Source: Candidatus Cloacimonadota bacterium
GTDB lineage: Bacteria; Muiribacteriota; UBA6191; JACPRK01
DNA length: 24,898 nt
Direction: 5' to 3'
NCBI GenBank assembly: GCA_021772705.1
Contig: JAJFLN010000774.1
Span: 1-24,898, forward strand
Of this stretch, positions 7,820 through 19,400 are shown piece after piece. The first letter of the stretch is position 1; each line of letters opens with the position of its first letter. Both the position numbers and the translations under genes were made by a program. The notes beneath the pieces were generated by a model. It was not told where the DNA came from and did no database searches. It saw nothing but the letters and a program-made list of their open reading frames with translations.

Positions 7820-7846
7820 CAGGAGGCGGGTGCAGCTCTCTCGTGA
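7716..7846 (+). other. Two tiny overlapping reading frames with homologous peptides
   Basis: The frame at 7716-7778 (20 residues, MKMKTSGPGSGLPIGGAGRR) has GGAGGA five bases before its ATG. A second frame at 7775-7846 (23 residues, beginning MKTNNPGNGLPIAGG) overlaps the first stop as ATGA, with GGAGGA ten bases upstream. Its own stop overlaps a GTG at 7843 that opens an in-frame extension of the first permease. The chain of overlaps could couple translation from the ATPase to the permease. The peptides resemble nothing I recognise, and four of the five base differences between the copies fall in three codons that change the residue. They may be by-products of the DNA duplication. Confidence 0.25.
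7791..7815 (+). promoter_or_regulatory. Perfect 10-bp hairpin between ATPase and permease genes
   Basis: CCGGCAATGG (7791-7800), loop TCTCC and CCATTGCCGG (7806-7815) form a perfect stem within repeat unit 2. The equivalent site in unit 1 (7738-7762) forms a weaker version with two mismatches and one wobble pair. No T-run follows, so a simple intrinsic terminator is unlikely. A role in mRNA processing, stability or partial termination within the operon is possible. Confidence 0.5.
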
Positions 7847-7870
7847 TCTTGCGCAGGGACACTCTTCTAC

Positions 7871-7922
7871 CCGTTCACCCCGAGCTTGTTTCCGGACGGA
7901 AACGAGCTTGTCGAGGGGCCGG
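7871..7922. repeat. Paired GAGCTTG repeat with central palindrome
   Basis: CCGTTCACCCCGAGCTTGT (7871-7889) and CGAGCTTGTCGAGGGGCCGG (7903-7922) are reverse-orientation relatives of the blocks at 14-87. Between and across them lies GTTTCC-GGAC-GGAAAC (7888-7903), a perfect 6-bp stem with a 4-base loop. The right block contributes the GAGGGG ribosome-site candidate (7913-7918) of the first permease, so a dispersed repeat now sits directly before a start codon. Confidence 0.6.
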
Positions 7923-7926
7923 GACG

Positions 7927-9159
7927 ATGAGCTCGGGTCAGGATCTGGTGCCGAACAACCTGCTCGTGGCCTTCCGGTCCCTGAGCCAGCGGAAGATGCG
8001 GACATTCCTCACCGCTCTGGGATTGATCATCGGCGTGGCTGCCGTGGTCACCATGGTCAGCGCCGGCCAGGCGGCATCGGCACAGGTGAAGGCCCAGATC
8101 GACAGTCTGGGGACCAACCTGATTATCATCAGTCCCACATCCCAGGTATCCTCCGGTGCTTCCGCCGGCGCCGGTTCCAGGCAGAGTCTCACCGTTGCTG
8201 ATGCGCAGGCGATGGCCCGGGACTGTCATTCGATCTTGCTGGTCTGTCCCACGGCCAAGGCGAGCGTTCCCGTGTCGTTCGGGAACAAGAACTGGCAGAC
8301 CTTTCTGCAGGGCTGCAGTCCCGAGTATCTGACGATCCGGGACTGGAACCTCCTGTCGGGACTACCCTTCTCGAAACGGCATGTTCAGACGGCGGCGAAG
8401 GTCTGCTTGATCGGCACGGTCCTGTCAGAAAGGCTCTTCGAGGAAGCAGATCCCGTCGGCCGTACGATTCGCGTCAAGGGCGAGCTCTTCCGCGTCATGG
8501 GCCTGCTGGAGCCGAAGGGTCAATCGAGCTCAGGACAGGACCAGGATGACACCTTGCTGGCCCCTTACACGACGGTACAGCGCCGGTTCCTGGGCATCCG
8601 GCACCTCCACTCTATCCTGGCATCCGCCGTTTCTCCCGAAGAGGTGGATACGGCCGTTGAAGAGGTCACGGGCCTGCTCCGGAGACGCCACAAGATCCGG
8701 AAGGATGAACTGGACGACTTCCGGGTTCGATCTCAAACAGAGATGACCGACGCCGCCGATCAGGCCACGGGTGTGATGACCATTCTTCTCGGCGGCATCG
8801 CCTCCGTATCGCTCCTGGTGGGTGGAATCGGGATCATGAACATCATGCTCGTCAGTGTCAACGAGCGGACCCGGGAGATAGGAGTCCGGATGGCCGTCGG
8901 CGCCCGGGGACGAGACATCCTGAGCCAGTTCCTGGCGGAGGCCGTCACGGTCTGCGCCTTCGGGGGCATCCCGGGCGCCCTGCTCGGCTGGGGCGGCGCG
9001 GCCCTGATCTCCCGTGCCTTCGGCTGGCCCATCGTCGTCGAGGCCGGCTCCCTGCTGCTGGCTCTCGGCTTCTCCGTTGCCATCGGGCTTTTCTTCGGCA
9101 TCTACCCTGCCTGGCGTGCGTCCCGGCTCGACCCGGTGGAGTGCCTTCGCCACGAGTGA
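7927..9159 (+). CDS. MacB/FtsX-type ABC transporter permease, first copy
   Basis: This is an inner-membrane subunit of the tripartite transporter. The 410-residue protein has one N-terminal membrane segment (LTALGLIIGVAAVVTMVSAG) and then a large periplasmic domain of the MacB core type. Three C-terminal membrane segments surround the conserved GIMNIMLVSVNERTREIGVRMAVGARGRDILSQFLAEA coupling region, written here in two parts: GIMNIMLVSVNERTREIGVR, then MAVGARGRDILSQFLAEA. The ATG at 7927 has GAGGGG eight bases upstream. An upstream GTG at 7843 would add 28 residues encoded by repeat sequence and is less likely. It lacks its own ATPase domain. The nearest homologue is the next gene, so the pair may form a heterodimer. 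Substrate is unknown; MacB relatives export macrolides, lipopeptides or toxins. Confidence 0.93.
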   Translation: MSSGQDLVPNNLLVAFRSLSQRKMRTFLTALGLIIGVAAVVTMVSAGQAASAQVKAQIDSLGTNLIIISPTSQVSSGASAGAGSRQSLTVADAQAMARDCHSILLVCPTAKASVPVSFGNKNWQTFLQGCSPEYLTIRDWNLLSGLPFSKRHVQTAAKVCLIGTVLSERLFEEADPVGRTIRVKGELFRVMGLLEPKGQSSSGQDQDDTLLAPYTTVQRRFLGIRHLHSILASAVSPEEVDTAVEEVTGLLRRRHKIRKDELDDFRVRSQTEMTDAADQATGVMTILLGGIASVSLLVGGIGIMNIMLVSVNERTREIGVRMAVGARGRDILSQFLAEAVTVCAFGGIPGALLGWGGAALISRAFGWPIVVEAGSLLLALGFSVAIGLFFGIYPAWRASRLDPVECLRHE

Positions 9160-9168
9160 ACTCTCCTC

Positions 9169-10380
<1,212 letters not shown>

Positions 10381-10383
<3 letters not shown>

Positions 10384-10414
10384 TCCCGGACCCGCCGTCA
10401 GGGACCGGGGATCA
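10381..10414. terminator. Inverted repeat shared by two convergent stop codons
   Basis: The left arm TGATCCCGGACCC (10381-10393) starts with the stop codon of the second permease. The right arm GGGACCGGGGATCA (10401-10414) lies in the final codons of the giant gene, whose stop is the loop-proximal TCA at 10398-10400 read on the minus strand. The arms pair over about 12 bp with one bulge and one mismatch. It could act as a two-way terminator or a barrier between converging transcripts. No T-run is present on either side. Confidence 0.4.
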
Positions 10415-13400
10415 CCACGTCCTGGGTGATGGGCGAGTTCAAGAGATAACCCCTGCCTGTCTCCAGAGTGAAGGCCGGAGTCAGTCCCGGCACGTAGTGA
10501 CGGAACACACCCCGTCCTGAACCCTCCTCCACGACCCGCCCCACGTAGGACCCGCCGATGATACCTCGCAGGTCCTCGGAGTCTGCTGGGCCGCCGCCTC
10601 CAACTGCGACACCGATGAGATGAATGCCCGGGAGGAAACGACGCACAGGCAACCCCGGCGGCCAGGCATCACCAGACAGGGTGATATCGGCGGTCCGTCG
10701 ACTGAACAGAATCTGCGCGGAGCCCCGCGTCAACGCTGCGTCATGCCCGGCCTGGGGGAACAGGGTGTTGAACCGGGATCGCCCGTCGGGGCCGGCGCCT
10801 GAGTAAACCAGGAATACCGCACTGACGGCCCGCAACAGGCCCCGGGCCGTCAGGGGGGCCGCGGCGTCATCCAGCAATCGGATCGGCGGCGAGACCAGGT
10901 TGAAGCCTCTCACCAGCCTGACGGTCCAGCTCTGCAGTTCGCTCACGTCGACCCTGACCAGATCCGTCGAGATCCCTCCCTTGCCATCCGATGCGGTCAG
11001 GGACAGATGGACCGTACCGGTCACGGCGGGCGCAAAGGAAACGGAAGTTCCGGAGGTGGTCAGGCTGAGAGCTGGGCCTGAGATTACCCGCCAGTCATGA
11101 GCCAGAGTGTCGCCATCGCCATCGGTGGACACCGCCGTCAAGCTGACCGTCCGGCCTCTGAGGACACGGACCCGATCCGTGCTGATCTCCACCGACGGGC
11201 TCGAGTTGGGCAGCACGTCCAGAGTACTCGTCGCGCTCCCGGTGGCGAGACGATCATCTCTGACCCGGAGACGGACCTGTACCTGGGCTGGGGCGACAAA
11301 AGATATCTCGGTCCGCCCGTCCACGGGCTTCAGGACCCCGGCGCCTGTACCGGACAGTATGGACCAGAGGTAGGTCAGGGGATCGCCGTTGGGGTCGGTG
11401 GATCCGGTGCCATCGAGAGACACTCTCCCTGTAACGCCATCAGTGATCCAGACCTGGGCGGGGCCGGCAATCCGCGCCGTCGGGGGCCTGTTGGGCGGCA
11501 AGACCTGCATCGTCACAGCCGGCAGAAGATCGAAGCGGATCGATGACGTCGTCGGCCTCTCCCGATCGGCCAGGGTCAGGGTGACGTTGTTGAATGACAC
11601 GGTGCCGCTGGCCACGGTCCTGGCTTGCAGGGATATCAATGTCGATGGGGCGCCAGCGCCGCGCACGTCCAGAGGAGCCTGCAGGGGGCTCACTTCAACC
11701 AGGGTGGGTGAATAGCCGAGAGTCACGGCTTGAACCCTGGCGATCTCCGTGCCCGTGTTGCGCAGGGTCAACTGAACGGGCACGGTGTCACCGAGAGTCA
11801 CCACTCCCGAGGGCACGGTGAACTGAACCACTTCCAGATTCGGGGCGATACTGGCCTCCAGGACGAGAGTGGAAGCCAGATTGCGAGTCAGGCCCACGGC
11901 GGCCTGGGAGTTGGCGTCGGTTCCGGCAAGAGCCAGGCTAGTGATCTCGATCCTGCCCTCGCTCTCGGGCTGGACCTGGAACGTGATCTCTCCCGTCGAC
12001 AGACCCTCGATCCTGAATTCGAGTGCCGGTGGAGTGGTGAGCAGGGAGGCACCCGAAGAGACGAGCTGGGCCGATGTGACGACCGCGGTAGCCATGCCGG
12101 CGTTCTTGACTGTGGCGGTGACTCGGAAGGACTGATCCGTGTTCGGGAACAACCGCTCGGTCCGGAATTCGCGCAACTCCAGCAGCGGGGGAGTCTGGAT
12201 GTCGATGGCCAACGCTCCGGCCAGGTTCTGCAGTAAGGGGGCCGGTGATCCCGTGTTGTCGTCGAAGGCGCTGAAGCCCGCGGAGGTGATCAGCGTCCTT
12301 CCCGCACTCCCTCGGGCCAGGGCCGTGAAGGTCACCACGGCGGTGGCCGCCCCGGACCGGATCGTCCCCGACAGCGGTGCGGCAGTTATCATCAACCGGG
12401 AGGTGTTGAAGATCAGCCGGGCTTCCTGAAGCCGTACGGGAGCACCCTCCCGGTGCTCGACCCGGGCCATCACCGAGAAGTGCTGCCCCACGGTGACAGT
12501 GGTTCGCGGCGTCTCCAGAGCGGCCAGACGCAGGGAGGGCGGAACCGAGAGATCGAGAGTCACCGACGAGGCCAGGTTTGCCGCCAGTGGCACCGTACTG
12601 CCGTCGACAGCGCTCACGGAATCCAGGACGACACTGGTCAGTGTCACGGGGCCAGCCGACGCCACCGACGCCAACAGCTGGACGCGAGTCGTTCCGTTCG
12701 ACGGCGCCACGGAAAGGGGGCCGGAGAAGGCAGGCAGCGACAGGCCCGGCCCCTGGACGACGATCACGGCGGAGGTGATTCTCGCCGCATCCTGACCGGT
12801 GTTGCGAATGACGGCAGTGACGCCGAATGTCTGCCCCACGCTGGCCTCCGTTCTCTCGGACTCGAAACTGACCAGCTCCAGTCGCGGTGGGGTTCGAACC
12901 GTCACATCGAAGACACCGGCCGTGCTCGGTATGCTCTCCAGGGAGGCGCCATTGTTGACGTCCACGGCGGAGGCAACGGCGCTGGTCAGCTGCGTCACAC
13001 CGGCAGCGATGGCCAGCATGGGAACATCGACCACCCCGGTCCCTCCACCAGGAATGACCTGGGAAGGAGTGACCACCAATGCCGTCACGGTGGAACCGGA
13101 CAGCAGCAGCTGCAGACTCTCGATCCGGGCCGAGGCGCCTCCGCTGTTGGCCACCGTGACCTTTCCCGTCAAGGGACGCCCAACGGAAACCTCCTGCGGA
13201 TTCGCCGCCAGGGAAGTGAGGGTCAGCACTGGAGCCGACTGGACCTGCACCGTTACCGGTGTCGCCAGGTTGGCCACGATTTCGACCCCGTCCGACGTGT
13301 CGGCGTTGACCGCATCCAGGGTCGCGCTGCTGATTGTCGTGGTTCCCGTGCTGGCCCCCGTGACGTCGAAGACCACCGTCGTGACGCCGCCGGACGGCGG

Positions 13401-16400
13401 GACCGAGAAGTTCAGCGAGAGGTCTGGAATGGTCAGCGCCGATCCCGACACCACAAGCCGCTCTCCGGTCACGTCCGCCGCGGCGCTGCCGTCGTTCCGG
13501 ACACTCAGAGCCACGGAGATACTCTGCCCCTGGGTGATCTCCGTCCTGTCAGGAGTGATGGCCAGGATCTTCAGCAACGGAACCGCCTCCACCGTGATAT
13601 CCACCGCCGAAGAGCTGTTGCTCGCCAGGGCCAGGGGCAGCAAGGAGTTCCCATCCCGGACGTCGAACTGGGCGCTCAGGATCTGAGAGCTGCCGACAGA
13701 CACGGCGGAAACGGTGAAGTCGAAGGTCGCCTCCAGACCCCCTCCCGGGAGCTGCAGGGTCTGCAACAGCGTGGATGCCGAGAGCTTGTCGTTGGAGAAG
13801 ATCAGCCCGGCAGAGTGGAAGTTCGCCGTCGCCTGCCCGTTGTTGCGCACCGTCGTGGAGGCCGTCAGCTGGTCCGCCTCCCCGATGGTGGTGCTGGAGG
13901 CCACGAGAGACCGGAGCTCCAGGCTGGGGGGAGTCTGGACCGTGATCGACAGCGGCGTCGCCAGGTTGGACGAGACGCCCACACTGTTGCCGTTCCCCAC
14001 ATCGACGGCGCTGAAGGTGGCCGTGGAGATCGTGGCGCTGCCGGAGTCAGCCCCGGTGACGGTCATCTGGAAGCTGGTCACAGCGCCCCCTCCTGGCAGC
14101 AGCACACTGTCCGTCCTGCTGCCTCCGCTCAGCTCCGAGGGAAGGGTGAGGGACTCCGCCGAGAACTGGATCGCCGCCTCTCCGTCGTTTCGAACCTGCA
14201 GAGTGACGGTGAAGCTCTGGCCGACGCTGATGACGCTGCGGCTGGCCGCCAGACTGATTATCTTCAACACCGGCGGTCCCAGCACAGAGAGAGTCACGGG
14301 AGAGGCCTGATTCGCGACGAGGCCAATTGGCAGGCCGCTCACGGCATTGGTGGCGCTAAAGATGCCGCTGGCAATGGTGGTCTGCCCCGAGCTCTGGCCT
14401 GTCACGGTGAAGGTGAACGCCGCCTGATCTCCACCGCTGGCCAGGGACACAGAATCAGTGAGCGTGTTTGCCGTCAGGCTCGAACCGATCAGCACCAGCT
14501 GCTCCTGGCTGATGTTCACGCCGTCGCCGCCATCGTTGCCCACTGTGAGAGTCACCGACATCGACTGGCCTATGCTGATGGCCGGCTGATCCGCCGTGAT
14601 GGCCAGGATCTTGAACCCCGGAGGAGACTCCACCGTCACGGGCACGGCAGCCGCGTTGTTCGCCGTCAGGCCGATGGGAACCGAAGAGTTGAGGTCCACC
14701 CCACTCAGCACGGCGCTGGTGATGGAGCTCGTTCCCGAACCCACTCCCCCAACGGTGAACGTCACCAGGGCGTCGGTGCCGCCGGCCACATCAACCACTG
14801 AAGTACTCGGTGTGGCGATCAGGTTTCCCCCCTGGAAGACGAGGGCCACCGACGTGAGCCGCGCCGGTGCCGCGCCAGAGTTCCTGAGGGTCAAGGTCGT
14901 GGTCAGAGACTGACCCGCCGTCACCCGGTCCGGATTGGCGGCGATCGTCTCCAGCGACATCGACGGCCGTGACTGAACCAGGATGTTCACCGCCGGCGCC
15001 AGGTTGCTCTGAACAGCGACGGTTTCCAGCGAGTTGGCATCGGTGGCACTGAAAGTGGCGGAAGTCAGACTCGCCGGACCGGAGGAGACTCCCGTCAAGG
15101 TGACCTGAACCGTGGTGGTGCTGCCTGCCCCCAGGGAAGAAGCGCCGAAGTTCAAGGCCGAGGCCGAGACATTGCCCGTCGACAGCACGGCCAGGCCGGA
15201 GGTGAACTCCACCGTCGCTCCGCCGTCATTCCGGACCGTCACGGTCCCCTGAATCGACTGGCCGATGGAGATGACCTCCCGGGCCGCCGACAGGCCGACG
15301 ATCTTGAGCACCGCCGGTTCATCGACGACGATGGCCGGAGGCGAGGCGCTGTTGGAGTCGATCTCCACGCTGCCGCCGGAGTTCGCATCCGCCGCCGCCA
15401 CGGTGGCGCTCGAGATCGTCGTCGTCCCGGCAGACACGGCAGTGACGGTGAACTCGAAGTCCGTGGTCACCCCGCCGCCGCCGAGTAGCCGATTCACCGT
15501 CAGTGACGGCGCCGTCAATCCACCGTCAGAGAAGACCAGCGACGGATTCGACAGGTTGATGCTGGCGCCGCCATCGTTCTTCAATCTCAGGGTGGCGCCG
15601 AAGGTCTGGCCCAGGGTCACCCTGAGCTGCGCCGGAGTGATGGCATCGATCTTCAGGATGGGATCCGTGTCCACAGTGAGGGCCACGGGACTGGCCGTGT
15701 TTCCCGCCAGAATCAGGGAGTCACCGGTATTCCCGTCCGTCACGGTGAAGACAGCGCTGGTGAGACTCGACGACCCGGCCCCGGACCCGGTGAGGATGAA
15801 CTCAAAGGACGTCGTGGCACCTCCGCCGGAAAGGGAACGAACCAGGGACAGGCTCCCGACGGTCACGGAAGAGGAGGTCAGCACCAGCTGTTCCGCCGAG
15901 AACGAGGCCGTGGCGCCGCCATTGTTCTGGACCGTGGCCGTGGCTGTGATGGTCTGCCCCACCGTCAGCCGGGTCCGCTCCGTCAGGAGGGACGTCAACT
16001 CCAGAGACGCCGGTTCCTGAACCGTCAGGGCCAGGGGCGATGCCAGGTTGGAGGCGATCTCCAGGCTGCTTCCGTCGTTGTCGCTCACCGCCGTGACCGT
16101 GAAGGAAGTGAGAGAGCTCACACCGGCGCTGACGGCGGTCAGGGTGGCCGAGATCTCCAACTCCGCGCCACCGGCCAGGGACTGGTTGCTCAATCCGGAG
16201 GAGGCGATGTTCGTCGCGCCGGAGTCGTCCAGGATCTGCCCGCCGCTCAGGGACACTCCGGTCTCGCCATCATTTCGCAGGTGGACCTCGACGGTGACGG
16301 ACTGTCCCACCGTGAGTGTGGTCCCGGAGTCGGACTCGAAGGTGATAATCTTCAGGGAAGGGACGCTCTGAACAACCACGTCGGGTCCTGTGACGAGGTT

Positions 16401-19400
16401 GGATTCCACAGGCGCCGGCAGCTGGGAGGCCACATCGGTGGCCGTGAAGGTGGCGCTCTCGATTCGGGTCGTCCCGGAGGAGACGCCGGTGACGGAGAAG
16501 GTGAACTCCCCGGTGCCTCCGCCGGCGGTCACGGTGGTGACCACGGTGGTGGACGGAGCCGACAGAGCTCCGTTCGAGAGGACGAGAGACTGCCCGGTAA
16601 TCGCCACGTCGGCTCCGCCGTCGTTTCGGATCGTCACGGTGGCCAGGACGGTCTGTCCCGTGCTGATCGGCGTCCGGGAGACGGTGATTCCCGTGATGTC
16701 CAGGGAGGCCGGGTCCTGGGCCTCGATCGCCACAGAGGAGGACGCGTTGGAAACTACAGGGACGGCCCCAGCGGTATTGGCATCGGTGGCCGTGAAGGTG
16801 GCGCCCGTGACGGTCACCGTGCCGGCGCTGTTGGCCGTCAGAGAGAAGGCGAAGGTCGTCGTAGATCCTCCACCGGCCAGGGTCTTACTTTCAAAGAGCG
16901 ACGGCACGCCGAACCCGGTACCGGACAAAACCAGGTCCTGGGCGGTGAAGTCGATGGAAGCACCGCCGTCGTTCTGAACCGTGACGGTCACAGTGGTGAC
17001 CTGACCGACGGACACCAGAGTCCGAGAGGCCGACAGTCCGGTGATGCTCAGCTGCGGCGCCGTCTGCACCGTGACCGTCGCCAGACTGGAGTCGCTGGCG
17101 TTGATCGCCCCGCTGCTGTTGTCATCGGTCCCGTCGATGGAGAACGACACGGTCCGAGACCCTGTCGACGCCCCAGCCTCGGAGGTGATATCGAAGATGA
17201 AGTTCCCGGAGGCACCGGCGGCCAGAGACGTGGGGTTCGACCTGGGAGACACGTTGAGTCCGGAGCCGGAGAAGCCGAGGGACGAGGAGATGGAGCTGGC
17301 CGAGTTGTCCCCCGTGTTCGTCACCGGCACGGTCACGGTGAAGGCCTGGCCTCGGGTGATCGTCGACGGCAGTGTGGGGGTGCCGAGGGTGAACTCCGCT
17401 GGAGCCAGGACGTTCCAGACGAAGGGCGCGTCAGCCGTGTCGGTACTGACGACACTCCCGGTCTCAGCGTCGGTGCCGATGAGCTTACCGTGGATATTCG
17501 TGGAGCCCGAGGGAGCCGACGGGGACACATTGACCAGGAAGGAATAGGTGGCCGTCGTGCCAGTTTGAAGGAAGGACGACCCCTCCGACACGGGCGACAC
17601 GGTGTAGAAGGACGTGACGTCCGTCGCGCCCTGCAGGAATGTCAGAGAAGCGATGTTGACGAAGGCGATTCGGCTGCCTCGGTTTCGCGCGGTGAAGGTG
17701 ACTCCGATGTTCGTCTGGGACTTGTTGACCGATGCCGTGCCGGCCGTGACGGTCAGGACATCGAGGTCCGCTTCCGTCGTCTCGAAGACGAAGACATCCT
17801 GGGGGGCCGTCGCGGTCCGGCTGTCGCTGTCCGTGGCTGTCACCAGGAACCGGTACCGTCCCGTCGCCGTCAGGGTCACGGAGGCGCTGGCCGAATCGTC
17901 GTTGGTGATGGCTGGACTGGCGGGACCTGACAGCTGGGTCCAGTCATAGGTGATGCTGTCGCCATCGGGATCCGTCGCCGACGCTGTAAGGGCCACGGAG
18001 GTGTTGATCGTTACAGACCGCTCGGGCCCCGCATCCACCCGGGGAGGGCGGCCGCTGGACGTGGGATTGATGGAGCTCTCGAGCCTGGAGTTGTCACTCT
18101 CATCGGACTCCGGGATCAGCCTCCCCCGATCGACCACTGCCCAGATGTTGCGGCTTCCCGTACTGCCGAAGAACGCCGGTATCTTCACCACCGTCGTGGC
18201 ACCCGACGCCAGCCCCGAGAGGGTCGCCTCCCGGAGGAAGGTGTCGTTGAACTCGATGGTGGAATTGTTGCTGCTGAAGAGCGCAACGGTGAACGCCTCC
18301 GTCACGGCGATAGAGCTGGGGTTCGATACGGTGACGGTGAAATCCACGAGCTGGCTCGTCGGTTTGGCCGCCGGAATCGAGATGTCCGTCACCTTCAGAT
18401 TCGGGACAACGGTCAAAGACCGGACTCTGAGCTTGTAGTACTTGGGGCCACTACCGGAGAACAGACCCTGGACCCGTATGAACCGCACGCCGCTGCCGCT
18501 GAGGGGGCCCGTGATCAACGCCGAACTCCGGGCCCACTGAGGCGATGGATCAACATTGGTCTCCAGTTCACCTCCGTCGGTATCCTGGAACTGAAGCTCC
18601 GTGTTCACCTCATCAGGAGCGATGACATCGATCACGTAGTTGTCACCATCGTTGGTGGGGATCCTGAAGAAGTCAACATCACCGTCTAGGTCGAAGCGAG
18701 CCCGCACCACGGCGCCATCGGCGATGATCGTGTCGTCCGGATCCACCGTCGATCCGGTAGTCGACGGGTGGTCGTCACCGGTAACGGTGATCTCGATGGC
18801 ATTGGACTGAACCGAGCCCGCCGTGGCGATGGCGGTCACCCGGGCCGAGTAGACCCCGGGCTTTGTGTAGGAGTGTGTCGGTGTCGTCACCGTGGAGGTG
18901 GTGGAGTCGCCGAAATCCCAGGAGTAACTCGTCACCTCACCCGCTGTGTGATTGGTGAACGTGACGCTTAGGTCGGCCGCGCCGTTGGTCGTCGAGGCGG
19001 AGATCCGGGGAAAGACTCCCGTCTCGAAGACAGCGATGGAGTACTCGTACCGATCCAGGGCGGGACTGTCGACGGGCCACTCCCGGATCTTTACGAAGTA
19101 GGTATCCGTGGTGGCGACGGCGTGACCGATGATGCGGGCGCTGGGGCTTCCCGGCACGTCGGCGGAGGCCGTGGTCTGGGCCAGGGGCGTGCTGCCGTCG
19201 GTGTCGAAGAGAGTCAGCTCCGGGACAAAACCATCAGCGGGAATCACTTCCAGTGTGTAGGCCGTGCCCGCCGTCAGATTGACCCGGAAGAAATCGCAAC
19301 ACTCAGGTGAGGCACCGCCGGGGTCGATGACCCCTTGGGCCGCCGCCCCGCCGACGATGATGGTGTCGTCGGAACCGGTGGACCCGGCGGAGTTCGGATG

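Noticed and set aside
7843..7926. Upstream GTG start adding 28 residues to the first permease
   Set aside because: The added residues are encoded mostly by a dispersed repeat, do not resemble a permease N-terminus, and the ATG at 7927 has a better placed ribosome site. It is kept only as part of the translational-coupling idea.
6848..8005. 385-codon minus-strand frame over the ATPase gene
   Set aside because: It overlaps the conserved ATPase motifs on the other strand, and its protein has no recognisable features.
12453..14801. 782-codon open frame on the plus strand, antisense to the giant gene
   Set aside because: It lies wholly opposite the Ig-like repeat region, has biased Arg/Gly/Ala/Asp/His composition without any domain, and mirrors the repeat period. 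High GC content and repeated codons on the real strand explain the lack of stops.
11500..17775. CRISPR-like periodic signal in the repeat region
   Set aside because: The period of about 347 bases, in-frame coding and diverged copies match protein-domain repeats, not short identical repeats with spacers.
16281..17930. 549-codon open frame on the plus strand, antisense to the giant gene
   Set aside because: Same cause as the other antisense frame: Gly/Arg/Asp-rich translation with periodicity inherited from the opposite-strand repeats and no recognisable family.
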